Source: Actinoplanes sandaracinus (lineage in GTDB: Bacteria > Actinomycetota > Actinomycetes > Mycobacteriales > Micromonosporaceae). Taken from it: a DNA stretch of 64,000 bases. The first letter of the stretch is position 1. Each line of letters starts with the position of its first letter. The position numbers were made by a program, and so were the translations under genes. The stretch spans positions 1 to 64,000 of the forward strand of contig NZ_JASCTH010000005.1 of the NCBI RefSeq assembly GCF_030009775.1. The letters run 5' to 3'. Below the pieces are notes generated by a model, which had not been told where the DNA came from, did not search any database, and saw only the letters and a program-made list of their open reading frames with translations. Positions 36,208-44,947 of this stretch are shown here, piece after piece.

Positions 36208-37622
36208 GCGCGGGCCTCCTCGGGCTCACGGATCGCCACGCCGGTGGAAACGACTGCTCGCCCGGCAGGGCTGGGTTTCTCGATATGTGTGGCCAGCTCG
36301 GGTGATTCGTGGTGGAGCATGTGCACGACGGTCAGGTGCATCCAGATCGCGCACGCGGCGGTGACCAGGAACAGCACGAGGAAGGTGCTCGACGGCAGGC
36401 CGGTCCACGCCTTGGTGTAGGCGAACAGCGGCGGCAGGAAGAATCCGCCGAGGCCGCCGAGCATGCCGACCAGACCGCCCACGGGTCCCACCTTCTGCGG
36501 GAAGTACTCAGGAATGTGCTTGTACACCGCGGCCTTGCCGATGCCCATGGCGCAACCGAGCAGGACGACCAGCACGGTGAACGGCACAACGCCGAGGTGG
36601 TAGGCGAGGTGGGTGGACTCGGTGCCGTCCGGGTGGGCGACGACGAGGTGGCCCGGAGGCATCATCAGGATGCCGGTGCTGAGCAGCATGACGCCGAACG
36701 TCCAGTACATGACGCGACGGGCGCCGACGCGGTCGGACAGCGATCCGCCGAGCGGGCGCAGCAGCGATGCCGGGAAGATGAACAGCGCCGTCAGGTAGGC
36801 CGCGGTCTGCAGCGACACCCCGAAGTTGTCCATGTAGTAGGTCGGCAGCCAGGCGGCGAGCGCCACGTAGGCCCCGAACACGGCGACGTAGTACAGACTG
36901 AACCGCCACACCCGCAGCTGCTTCAACGGCTTGAGCTGCTCACGCAGCGGGATGCCCTGGCCGGGCCTGCGGTCCTGGCGGGGCGTGAGGAACCAGGTCG
37001 CCGCCGCCAGGACGAGCAGCAGCACGGCGTAGACGACCGGCACGAGCCGCCAGCCGCCCTCGACGAAGCCGAGGTAGGTGGCGCCGGCGGTGCCGGCGAT
37101 CAGCGGCGGGCCGATGAACTTGGTGATCGAGGCGCCGACGTTGCCCGCGCCGAAGACACCCAACGCGAAACCTTGGCGCCGGCGGGGCTGCCACGCCGAG
37201 TTCCAGGCGATGCCCGCGGAGAACGAGTTCCCGGCGAAACCCACCAGGAAGGCCAGCACCAGCAGCATCGGGTAGGAGTCGGCGAGCGAGACGAGGTACG
37301 CCGCGACGGCTGTCGCCAGGAGCATCACGGTCATCACCCGGCGCCCGCCCAGCCGGTCGGTCACCATCCCGGCGGGCAGCCGCCAGAGCGAGCCGTTGAG
37401 CACAGCGACGGCGATGATCCAGGACAGCTGCACCTCGGAGAGGCCGAACTCCTTGCTGATCGGCTTGCCGAGAATGCCGAACATCAGCCACACCGCGAAC
37501 ATCACGGTGAAACTGACCGTGGACAGGACCAGGACACGGTGGCGACCACGCTCGCCAGAGCCCGACCGGTCGCCGGCGGTCACCTCGGACATCGGATCGT
37601 GGGGGGCTGGCTTGACGGACAC
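36204..37622 (-). CDS. narK: Nitrate transporter, NarK1-type, first of pair
   Basis: A 472-residue MFS protein with 12 spans and a 30-residue cytoplasmic N-terminus. Nitrate-porter signatures are FLVGFAGNSFSAGIAWNSAW and RRRQGFALGVFGAGNVGASI, then KVGPVGGLVGMLGGLGGFF. The sequence fits the proton-linked NarK1 nitrate importers. It would start nitrate uptake before nitrite builds up, with the second transporter then running as an antiporter. The ATG at 37622 lies 95 bases downstream of a DosR-like site. The direct four-base overlap with the second narK gene shows a two-gene operon. Confidence 0.88.
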   Translation of the reverse strand: MSVKPAPHDPMSEVTAGDRSGSGERGRHRVLVLSTVSFTVMFAVWLMFGILGKPISKEFGLSEVQLSWIIAVAVLNGSLWRLPAGMVTDRLGGRRVMTVMLLATAVAAYLVSLADSYPMLLVLAFLVGFAGNSFSAGIAWNSAWQPRRRQGFALGVFGAGNVGASITKFIGPPLIAGTAGATYLGFVEGGWRLVPVVYAVLLLVLAAATWFLTPRQDRRPGQGIPLREQLKPLKQLRVWRFSLYYVAVFGAYVALAAWLPTYYMDNFGVSLQTAAYLTALFIFPASLLRPLGGSLSDRVGARRVMYWTFGVMLLSTGILMMPPGHLVVAHPDGTESTHLAYHLGVVPFTVLVVLLGCAMGIGKAAVYKHIPEYFPQKVGPVGGLVGMLGGLGGFFLPPLFAYTKAWTGLPSSTFLVLFLVTAACAIWMHLTVVHMLHHESPELATHIEKPSPAGRAVVSTGVAIREPEEARA

Positions 37623-37717
37623 GGTCGCTACCTCGCTGAGGGATCTGTTGTGCGCCTACGAGGTCGTCGTCGGCGCGTCTGCTCGCTCAGCCTGGCGTGG
37701 AAGATCGGCGGGAGGTA

Positions 37718-37731
37718 GGGACCTTCTACCT
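37718..37731. promoter_or_regulatory. DosR-like box, GGGAC-CTTC-TACCT
   Basis: The left half and core match the perfect box at 55608; the right half is degenerate. It is 95 bases upstream of the first narK gene. Confidence 0.45.
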
Positions 37732-37931
37732 GTCTGCGAGGGACCGAGTCTCGGCCGGCAGGGACGAACCCGGGCCGGATGACCTGTCGCACGCGTCCCG
37801 CCGCCGCGGGCGGCTGCATGCACGAGGTGAAGCCGCCATTCGACGCGTCCCCGAGGGTGACCACCCCGTCGACCGCGCCGGCCACGTCACGGCGGAATGC
37901 CCCGGTCCCGGCGCACGACGAGAAGCTCGGT

Positions 37932-37966
37932 GGCACGGCACGGCACGGCACGGCACGGCACGGCAC
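37932..37966 (+). repeat. Seven tandem GGCAC units
   Basis: A 35-base perfect tandem array in a non-coding gap. A change of copy number by slippage would alter spacing in this promoter region. No protein-binding role is known to me. Confidence 0.85.
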
Positions 37967-37978
37967 GTGGCCATTTCC

Positions 37979-38110
37979 TCAACCGAGGCCTGTGACCAGC
38001 GCAATCACACCGTTCGCCGCGTCGAGCAACTGGGTGACGAACGCCAGAACGATGATGCCGATGGTCAGCCGACGGCGCATCCTGGCAGAGCGTCCGCTTG
38101 TCTCTCTCAT
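37979..38110 (-). CDS. Possible 43-residue single-span membrane peptide
   Basis: The ATG at 38110 opens a 43-residue frame with a basic N-terminus (RMRRRLT) and one hydrophobic span (IGIIVLAFVTQLLDAANGVI). The layout fits a type II membrane micro-protein. There is no good ribosome binding site, so translation is uncertain. Confidence 0.3.
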   Translation of the reverse strand: MRETSGRSARMRRRLTIGIIVLAFVTQLLDAANGVIALVTGLG

Positions 38111-38227
38111 GGCTCGAACTGTGCGGCCGCCGCCGGATGGATGCGCATCGCCGGCGTACCGGTACACGAATGGAACTGCGGTCCCTGGGCGTGCAATACC
38201 GTGGGTAGGCATCGAAGGGAGACTGCG

Positions 38228-39394
38228 ATGTCACGATTGGCCAGTCCCGACCGCAGCATCGGCGGCCGCATCCGGGCACGTCGGTTGATGAATGCCTGGA
38301 GCATCCGGCACGCCGCCGACCGGGCGGGCATCTCACACGCTTCCTGGAGCCGCATCGAACGCGGACTGCAGGCGGCCGACAACCGTTTTGTGCTCGCCGA
38401 CATCGCGTCCGCGCTGGAATGCTCCATCGAAGACCTGACCGGCACGCCGATACCCGCGACTGACCGGCGGGCCGCCGCGGCACAGGCCGGCGTAGCCGCG
38501 CTGCGGCGCGCCTTGGTCGAGATCAACCCGGCCGACAACGGCCAGGTGCCACGGCGCCCGGCCGTCGAACTGGCCCGCGATCTCTCCTTGATGCGGCAAC
38601 TGCGCCACGACTGCGAGTACGACCGAGCGATCGCGTTCGCCCCGCGCGTCGTCAGCGACCTGTGCGCGGCCTGCAAGGGGCCCGAACGAGGAGCGGCTCT
38701 ACGAATGCTCTGCGAGGCGACCTTCCTGGCCTCGTCGTTGCTGCGCTCGCTCGGCCATCCCGGGGAGGCCTGGATCGGCGCGCAACGCTGTCAGGACGTC
38801 GCCGGCGAGACCGGCGACCCCGTTCTGCTGGGGCTGGCCGCGTACGCCCAGGCCTGCTCCGCCATCAGCTGCGGGTCCCGTCAGGAGGGCCTGGCGATCG
38901 CGGAGCGCGCGATCAGCGCTATTGATCCAGGGATGGTAGTGACCGGCGTGCTGCACCTGGTGGGCGCGGCAGCCGCCGGCGATGAGGGGTGGGCCGCAGA
39001 GGCGGCCGCCATTGCCCGCCGTACGGGCGAGACCACCACACACGCGCTCTCCTTCGGCCCCGCCAACGTCAGCCTCTGGCGGCTGAGCATGAGGCTCGAC
39101 GCCGGCGATCCCCGCCACGCGCTCGCCATCGCGCCGACGGTCGACTCGGTCGTCGCCCAGGTGAAGTCCCGATCGGTCTTCTTCCACGCGGACTTGGCCC
39201 GGGCATACGCGGGCCTACGCTCCGACGACGCCGCGATCCGGCACCTGCTTGTCGCGGAACGCGTGGCCCCGCAACACGTCCACTCCTCACCGCTGGTGCA
39301 AAAGACGGCCAGAGCGCTCCTCGACCGAGCCCAGCGCCGAACCGGTGGCAACGCTCTGCGTGGGCTCTGCGAACGCATGCAGGTGGCCCGCTGA
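38228..39394 (+). CDS. XRE-type HTH regulator with TPR-like C-terminus
   Basis: The 388-residue protein has an N-terminal HTH (about 10-70; GGRIRARRLMNAWSIRHAAD, then GISHASWSRIERGLQAADN). The remaining 300 residues are helical, with repeats that look like TPRs (GAALRMLCEATFLASSLLRS, GLAAYAQACSAISCGSRQEG). Actinobacteria have many regulators of this form, often tied to secondary metabolism or development; peptide or ligand binding by the repeats is inferred. The ATG at 38228 follows AGGGAGA. It is a single-gene unit, divergent from narK. No DosR-like box was found next to it. Confidence 0.75.
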   Translation: MSRLASPDRSIGGRIRARRLMNAWSIRHAADRAGISHASWSRIERGLQAADNRFVLADIASALECSIEDLTGTPIPATDRRAAAAQAGVAALRRALVEINPADNGQVPRRPAVELARDLSLMRQLRHDCEYDRAIAFAPRVVSDLCAACKGPERGAALRMLCEATFLASSLLRSLGHPGEAWIGAQRCQDVAGETGDPVLLGLAAYAQACSAISCGSRQEGLAIAERAISAIDPGMVVTGVLHLVGAAAAGDEGWAAEAAAIARRTGETTTHALSFGPANVSLWRLSMRLDAGDPRHALAIAPTVDSVVAQVKSRSVFFHADLARAYAGLRSDDAAIRHLLVAERVAPQHVHSSPLVQKTARALLDRAQRRTGGNALRGLCERMQVAR

Positions 39395-39766
39395 GGATCG
39401 GCACACCGAGCATCGCGTGGACCGCCCCGAAAAAGCTCTTCGCTGCCGCTGGTCACACTCGCAAGGAATCGGAGACGCCGTGCCGGGAATCCCAGCTGAC
39501 CGGCGAGCTCGGGCCCCTGGCAGAGGCGTGGCTGACCGCCGTCGGTCACCGTGCCGGTGGCCGACCTGCCCCGAGCGCTGCTGATCTGCTCGATCCTCCC
39601 ACCGCGCCGCTGGCGGCTACCGCGGGCGGCGGGAATCGGCGGAGCCGGCGGGCCCTTCGTCCTGGCGACGGCTGCCGTACGGCCCTCACCCGATGGGGCC
39701 CCGCAGCGCTTGACTACAGGTGTGCGCCGGTGTTTTCGCCGCCGTGATCCGACTCGAGGAGCAGAT
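39395..39766. other. Gap upstream of the second cNMP-fold gene
   Basis: A 372-base gap that holds the DosR-like box at 39650-39663 and the ribosome binding site GAGGAG at 39757-39762. I see no gene in it. Confidence 0.5.
39650..39663. promoter_or_regulatory. DosR-like box, GGGCC-CTTC-GTCCT
   Basis: One mismatch in the last base of the right half; the TTC core is kept. It is 103 bases upstream of the cNMP-fold gene at 39767. Confidence 0.55.
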
Positions 39767-40243
39767 GTGTTCACCACCGTCGAAACGCTCGCACAGCAGC
39801 CGTTCCTGGCCGGGTTGACCGACCACCAACTGAGTCTGCTGGCACCGATGACCAGCCGATCGATGTTCCATGCCGGGAACCGGATCTTCCGTGAGGGAAC
39901 GCCGGCCGAACAGTTCTGGCTGCTCACCGATGGCTGTGTCTTCCTCGACACCGAGGTGCCCGGTTACGACAACTTCGTGCTCGAGACCCTACGGTCCCCG
40001 GCAGTCCTGGGCTGCTCCTGGCTCTTCCCGCCGTATCGCTGGAACTTCGGTGCCGTCGCGCTCAGCACCACGCACGCGCTGACGTTCAACGGCTCGCTGG
40101 TTCGCGCCCTGTTCCAGAGCGATCCGGGACTGGGATACGAGCTCACGACCCGGTTCCTGCAGGTCATGGGTGGCCGCCTGCACGCGGCCCGTCGCCGCCT
40201 GGCGGACTGCCAACGCGCGAGCGGCCACCACGGCGACCTCTGA
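39767..40243 (+). CDS. Single-domain cyclic-nucleotide-binding-fold protein, paralogue 2
   Basis: The GTG start at 39767 lies five bases after GAGGAG. The 158-residue product is one cNMP-binding beta-roll (QQPFLAGLTDHQLSLLAPMT, then GNRIFREGTPAEQFWLLTDG and CVFLDTEVPGYDNFVLETL) followed by a helix. It has no DNA-binding part. The pattern GCSWLFPPYRWNFGAVAL is shared with the protein at 26993-27466 (GWSWLLAPHRWRFGAVVA), so the two are a distinct subfamily. The canonical Arg of the phosphate-binding cassette is not seen, so the ligand may not be cAMP. It has a DosR-like box 103 bases upstream. Confidence 0.78.
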   Translation: MFTTVETLAQQPFLAGLTDHQLSLLAPMTSRSMFHAGNRIFREGTPAEQFWLLTDGCVFLDTEVPGYDNFVLETLRSPAVLGCSWLFPPYRWNFGAVALSTTHALTFNGSLVRALFQSDPGLGYELTTRFLQVMGGRLHAARRRLADCQRASGHHGDL

Positions 40244-40405
40244 CAGTCGCGCGCCGTAAGCTTGTTTAACCTCCGACGCCCACCCGGCGCCGCGGCGGAG
40301 CAGCCCGCTGCGTCGTCGATGGCGACTGCAGCGAGACCGGATTGCTTGCCGGCGTGGGCAGAGACGGACCAAGGGCCCGTTTTCTGCGGCGATTCCGTAC
40401 GTTTG

Positions 40406-40460
40406 GTTCTGACGGTCGTCAGTGGCCCCACTCGGACCGGCTTAAGTTCTAACGGTCGTC
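40406..40460 (+). repeat. Direct repeat upstream of the IS30 remnant
   Basis: GTTCTGACGGTCGTC at 40406-40420 recurs as GTTCTAACGGTCGTC at 40446-40460, 40 bases apart. It lies just before the transposase and may be part of the IS30 end. Confidence 0.45.
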
Positions 40461-40488
40461 GCAACACCTGACCCGTTCAGGAGTTGCC

Positions 40489-41361
40489 GTGCCCAAGCCC
40501 CGTCGTCCGCGTAAGCCACCAGGTGCCGGCCCGGAGCAAGCGAAACGTGATCACTACCTTCGCCTCATGGCGCAGGGCATGAACAACTCGGCAGCCTGCC
40601 GGGAAGATCGCCGATGGGCACCGGGCCGGCAGCTCGATCCGATCCATCGCGGAGCAGCTGGGCAGGGCGCCGTCCACGATCAGCCGAGAGATCAACCGCA
40701 ACAGCGACCCGGAAACCCGCGACTACCACCCCTTCGCCGCCCACCAGCGTGCGGCGGCCCGCCGCCCACGACCGAAGCCGGCAAAGCGGCGAACCAACGC
40801 GGAGTGCGCGACCTGGTCCAAGAGTTGCTGGATCAGCGGTGGAGCCCAGAGCAGATCTGCCGGACCCTGCCGTTGCAGCATTCTGACCGGCCGGAGCTGC
40901 GGCTAACATCCGAAACGATCTACCAGGCGTTGTATCGGCCTGATCGCGGCGGTCTGACGCGCGGTCGGTTGCCGTTACTGCGCACGGGTCGTACCTATCG
41001 CAAGCGTCGTCGCAGCCGCGGGCAGCGGACACCGCGGTTCACCGACCGCTCGAAGAGCATTCACGACCGGCCCGCCACCGCCGAGGACCGCGCCTTGCCC
41101 GGTCACTGGGAAGGTGACCTGATCATGGGTGCCCGGAATCGGACCGCCATCGGCACCCTGGTCGAGCGCAGCACCCGCTACGTCCTTCTCGTCCACCTGC
41201 CCAGGGCGTCGAGATGGGCCGGCATGCCGAGTTCACGGCAGCCACGAGCACGCCGGTCTACTTCTGCGACCCGACCAGCCCGTGGCAGCGCGGCTCCAAC
41301 GACACCCCCGCTCAGCGGTTCACCCGTCTGCTCGCAGAAGCCGCATGATCACACTTACTGA
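40489..41361 (+). pseudogene. IS30-family transposase, frameshifted and internally deleted
   Basis: The N-terminus (KRDHYLRLMAQGMNNSAACR) and the middle (DLVQELLDQRWSPEQICRTL, then ALPGHWEGDLIMGARNRTAI with the first catalytic Asp) are typical of IS30. Near 40605 the frame shifts for about 180 bases; in another frame that stretch gives SIAEQLGRAPSTISREINRN. After VLLVHLP a block of about 150 bases is missing, and the sequence then resumes in another frame as RHAEFTAATSTPVYFCDPTS, then PWQRGSN. The 3' end is also gone. The element is dead. Confidence 0.8.
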
Positions 41362-41462
41362 TCGGCCGATGACAGTGCGGCGGTTCGCGTCGAGATGAAA
41401 CTGCATCCATGTCTGCGAGTGGTATTCCACTTCGTTTCAGTTGACGAACCCGCTGCTCGACG

Positions 41463-42986
41463 TCAGGTCATGCCATTCAGTGCCAGGCGCCGGAGGTACT
41501 GGCTCAGCCTCTCGGCGAAATGGTTTTCGGCAGCGAGCCCGATGTGCCAGTCCGGACGTACGACAAGGAGGGATTCTTTGTCGGGAGCGACGCCGTAGAT
41601 GGCCTGTATCGCGTCAGCGCTCAATGGTGACTCGTTTCGGACGTCGAGTACACGGCAGGCATTCGCCGGGTTGCGTTGTCCCACAATGTCATTGCAGCCT
41701 TTGACCGCTTCGTCACCGAACGCGAGAGCAGTGATTTCCGCGTCTTGCAGGAATTCGAACAACCGGGGCCGTGAGCCGTCCGGAAGGCTGAGGGGCGCGT
41801 CCGGGGCTCGGTCACCAGCGCGTAGGGTGCCTGGATCCGGTCGGGTCTCCTCGCTCAGCCAGAGTCCGCGATAGTTGTTCCGGAGCTGGAATACGTCTGC
41901 TACCTCGCTCTGGTTGTCGGCCGCCGCCTTCAGCCCGTTCATCAAGCGTGCTGCGATGGGGTAGCGCTCTTCCTCGTAGCTGTCCAAAAGGCGCTCCGGA
42001 GCGCCTCGCAGCACCATGGCGAGTTTCCATCCGAGATTATGTGAGTCTTGGACGGCGGTGTTCAGCCCTTGACCGCCTGCTGCCGGAACGGCATGCGCGG
42101 CGTCACCGACGAGAAACACCCGGCCGACCCGGAATCGGCTCGCAAGCCGCTCATTCGTTCGGCTGACGGTGATCCAGGGCGCGTCGTCGAAGGTCACCGC
42201 GACACCTTCGGACCGCTCGTCGAACAACCGTTGGAGCGTGGCCAGCTCGAGAACAGGCATGTTCTCGCCGGGCAGGAGAGGAGCGACGAACTGGTAGGTG
42301 TCAGTGCCCGGCAGCGGGCAGATGGACACCCGGGCCGCTGGATGGTCGGGGTGCGACCAGTTGTGCCAGTACGAGCGGTCCAGCCCTGTCGTTCGAACGT
42401 CCGCCGTGAGGAACCGCTCATCGTCTCGAGTCACCCCGTCGAACGCGACGCCGAGGATTTTCCGTAGGGTACTAGCCGCGCCATCAGCGGCGACGACGAA
42501 GGATGAGCGGAGACGTTCGGTCTCGCCGAGTCGACGGATCGTGGCCGTGACTCCGGCTCCGTCGTCGGCGAGCGCGATGAGCGCCGAGTGATACTCGATT
42601 TCCACGCCGAGTCGCCGCAGAGCGCCCCGCAGGATCTCCTCGGTTCGCCATTGCGGGATCATCCAGGTTTCAGGATAGGGAACAGCCGGGTCTGCGGCCG
42701 GCTGACCGATTCCGAGCAGTTCGTAAATCGACTTCTCCCAAGCCACACGGCCCGCTCGATAGTTCCGCCAGGGTGGGAACGGTCCCCCGGAAGTCAAGAC
42801 CTCCTCGACGACGCCGAGCGACTCGAACACTTCCAGCGTTCGAGGCTGGATTCCTTTCGCCCGCGACCCGGACGCCGGCGCCGCGGCCTGCTCGATGAGA
42901 CGGACATCGACGCGACGACGCGCGAGTTCGAGCGCGGCGACCAGACCCGCTGGACCGGCGCCGACGACCAGAACGGAAAGACTCAC
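41463..42986 (-). CDS. FAD-dependent aromatic monooxygenase
   Basis: A 507-residue flavoprotein of the PheA/TfdB/rifampicin-monooxygenase group. FAD binds at VVGAGPAGLVAALE (residues 6-19), the DG motif is VVAADGAASTLRKIL, and the ribityl-binding GD motif is FLVGDAAHAVPAAGGQGLNT. A thioredoxin-like C-terminal domain follows (RNESPLSADAIQAIYGV). It should hydroxylate an aromatic substrate with NAD(P)H and oxygen. Its need for oxygen sets it apart from the surrounding hypoxia genes, and no DosR-like box was found upstream. Codon use is less GC-biased than in its neighbours, which may mean separate acquisition. The start ATG at 42986 has no strong ribosome binding site. Confidence 0.82.
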   Translation of the reverse strand: MSLSVLVVGAGPAGLVAALELARRRVDVRLIEQAAAPASGSRAKGIQPRTLEVFESLGVVEEVLTSGGPFPPWRNYRAGRVAWEKSIYELLGIGQPAADPAVPYPETWMIPQWRTEEILRGALRRLGVEIEYHSALIALADDGAGVTATIRRLGETERLRSSFVVAADGAASTLRKILGVAFDGVTRDDERFLTADVRTTGLDRSYWHNWSHPDHPAARVSICPLPGTDTYQFVAPLLPGENMPVLELATLQRLFDERSEGVAVTFDDAPWITVSRTNERLASRFRVGRVFLVGDAAHAVPAAGGQGLNTAVQDSHNLGWKLAMVLRGAPERLLDSYEEERYPIAARLMNGLKAAADNQSEVADVFQLRNNYRGLWLSEETRPDPGTLRAGDRAPDAPLSLPDGSRPRLFEFLQDAEITALAFGDEAVKGCNDIVGQRNPANACRVLDVRNESPLSADAIQAIYGVAPDKESLLVVRPDWHIGLAAENHFAERLSQYLRRLALNGMT

Positions 42987-43690
42987 CGAGGCAGTATGTC
43001 GTCATCCCGCAAATGAGCCAACTGATTATCCAGTCAGCCAACTCGTATATCCGCCGTCGCGGTTCTCACGCTTCCCGAACGACTTCTGCGGCGAACGGGT
43101 ATCACAAGCGCAAGTAGCTGGCCTGAATGTGGCCTGAACGTCCCAGTGAGGCGGACGATCCCGCCGCGATAAAACAGCGTGCTGATCTCTGAGGCCGCGG
43201 CTGAGACGTCCTCATTTGCCGCCGAGCGTGCGCAGGCGACTCGCCGGGCCATGACGCTCGGTGACCGGCCTCCTTACGGTCAGACGTGCTGAACTGGCAC
43301 CCCTCTAAGGCGTGCTTCATAAGCAGGTCAGAGCCATCCTGGAGAGGCGCGACCGGACCCGGATCAAGGCATGCGTGTCGCACTCTATGCCGCCGTCCGT
43401 GCGCGCCGACCGTGACTCACCGTAGCCGCCAGCTGAGGCGCCGAACTCGATCTCTTGCCAAAGAGAGTACGTTGCCGCGTCGCAGCATCCGGACTGCGTC
43501 ACCGAGGCAGGAGGATCATCACCAATGATCCAAGTCGTTAGGATTGATAGCCTCCTGCTGTGACCATGCGGGCGAGCTTTGAGCTTTGGGATCAACGGCA
43601 AATGATGGCCAGACGCGTGCGGGACGATCTGGTAGCTGCCGCCGGGCTACCGGACCCACCACACCCACACCCTGGAACAGAGAGGTTCGC
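42987..43690. other. Gap between monooxygenase and cupin genes
   Basis: About 700 bases of lower coding character. A weak GGGAC half-site at 43621-43625 lies 66 bases upstream of the cupin gene. A 42-codon frame at 43566-43694 overlaps the cupin start (ATGA), but its codon bias is poor. I see nothing else. Confidence 0.4.
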
Positions 43691-44032
43691 ATGATGGAGT
43701 CGACGTCGCTGGCCGGGCTCACCGAGCAACACCTGGCGATCGCCCGGCAGGCGCCCAACGGCCGCAGTGCCCACACCGTGCACGGCGGGCACACCAAGAC
43801 GCTGCGGCAGACACTGATAGCTCTGGCCGGCGGTCAACGCCTCGACGAGCACGAGAGCCCGGGTGAGGCCACCCTGCAGGTGCTGCACGGCCACGTCCGG
43901 CTGCTCGCCGGCGCCGAGGAGCAGAGCGGCGCCAGCGGGGATCTGCTGACCATTCCCGGCCGCCGGCACAGCCTCGAAGCCGTCCATGACAGCGTCGTCC
44001 TGCTCACCGTCGTCAAGACCGATCAGCAGTGA
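43691..44032 (+). CDS. Cupin-domain protein
   Basis: A 113-residue beta-barrel protein. The cupin motifs are LIALAGGQRLDEHESPGEAT (first, with reduced His ligands) and GDLLTIPGRRHSLEAVHDSV (second). The metal-binding pattern is thus incomplete but a site is possible. The ATG at 43691 follows GAGAGG; the next ATG is an alternative. It is convergent with the pyruvate formate-lyase genes, ending 90 bases from pflA. Small cupins like this are often found near fermentation genes, but the role is unknown. Confidence 0.7.
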   Translation: MMESTSLAGLTEQHLAIARQAPNGRSAHTVHGGHTKTLRQTLIALAGGQRLDEHESPGEATLQVLHGHVRLLAGAEEQSGASGDLLTIPGRRHSLEAVHDSVVLLTVVKTDQQ

Positions 44033-44122
44033 CGGCCGGATGACGTCCTGCGCGCTCAGTGGGCCCGCCCTCCGGGCACCGTCGTCAGGACGCTGCCGCG
44101 CAGCGGGCGGGCACGGCACGAC

Positions 44123-44947
44123 TCACGAAGTGGTGACCCGGAGCTCGCGGTCGGTGAAGTACGCGGCGGCGGCGGCCAGCTGCTCAGCGGTCGGCGGCTC
44201 GGTGTCGGCCAACGGGTAGCGCAGCCCGAGCTCCTCGTACTTGGCGACGCCGAGGCGGTGGTAGCCGAGGATGTCGACCTGGTCCACCACCCCGCCACGT
44301 TCCACGCTGCCCCAGCGGGCGGCTAGGTCGGCTACCCCGGCGATGTTGGCCGGGTCGTCGGTCAGGCCGGGTACCAGCACGAACCGGATCCGCATCCGGT
44401 TGCCGCGTTCGGCGAGCCGGTCACCGAACACGATCGTCGGGTGCAGGGCGACGCCGGTGACCTTCCGGTACGTGGCGGGGTCGGAACTCTTCACGTCGAG
44501 CAGCACGAGGTCGGTGTCGTCCAGCAGCTGCTCGGTGGCGTGGGCGCCGAGGAACCCGGAGGTGTCCAGGGCGGTGTGCATGCCTTGCTGCTTGCAGCGA
44601 CGCAGATAGGCCTCGACGAAGTGGCTCTGCAGCAGCGGCTCCCCGCCGGACACCGTCACCCCTCCCCCGGACGCGCTGATGAACGCCTTGAAGGTGAGCA
44701 TCTTGGCGACCAGGTCGTCGACGGTGACGTGCTGGCCGTTGCGGCCCTCCCACGTGTCCGGGTTGTGGCAGTACAGGCAGCGCAGGTGGCAGCCGGCGAA
44801 GAAGGTGACGAACCGGGTGCCGGGACCGTCGGCGGCGGTGACGACGTCCCACGAGTGCACGGACCCGAGCAGCGCGCCGTGCGGTGCCGGGTGCGTCCCG
44901 ACCGGGGTGATCCCCAGGTCGGGACGCTGGATCGCGGGTTCGTTCAC
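44123..44947 (-). CDS. pflA: Pyruvate formate-lyase activating enzyme
   Basis: The 274-residue radical-SAM enzyme has the cluster motif CxxxCxxC as CHLRCLYC in [18 protein letters not shown], where three Cys hold a 4Fe-4S cluster. Other SAM-site motifs are [14 protein letters not shown] and LDTSGF. It makes the glycyl radical on Pfl by hydrogen abstraction, and works only without oxygen. The GTG start at 44947 overlaps the pflB stop by four bases, so both are made together. Length is near the usual 245-265 residues with a short N-terminal extension. Confidence 0.92.
   Translation of the reverse strand: MNEPAIQRPDLGITPVGTHPAPHGALLGSVHSWDVVTAADGPGTRFVTFFAGCHLRCLYCHNPDTWEGRNGQHVTVDDLVAKMLTFKAFISASGGGVTVSGGEPLLQSHFVEAYLRRCKQQGMHTALDTSGFLGAHATEQLLDDTDLVLLDVKSSDPATYRKVTGVALHPTIVFGDRLAERGNRMRIRFVLVPGLTDDPANIAGVADLAARWGSVERGGVVDQVDILGYHRLGVAKYEELGLRYPLADTEPPTAEQLAAAAAYFTDRELRVTTS

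Larger units (their letters stand above)
37623..38227. other. Divergent promoter region with tandem repeat
   Basis: A 605-base gap between the narK pair (minus) and the XRE-type regulator (plus). It holds a DosR-like site at 37718, seven copies of GGCAC at 37932-37966 and a possible small membrane-peptide gene at 37979-38110. The rest shows nothing that I can support. Confidence 0.5.

Noticed and set aside
37741..37754. A second possible box upstream of narK, GGGACCGAGTCTCG
   Set aside because: Only one half-site fits; this is expected by chance in GC-rich DNA.
43566..43694. A 42-codon frame overlapping the cupin start by ATGA
   Set aside because: The overlap looked like coupling, but codon bias is poor and the product has no sensible pattern.
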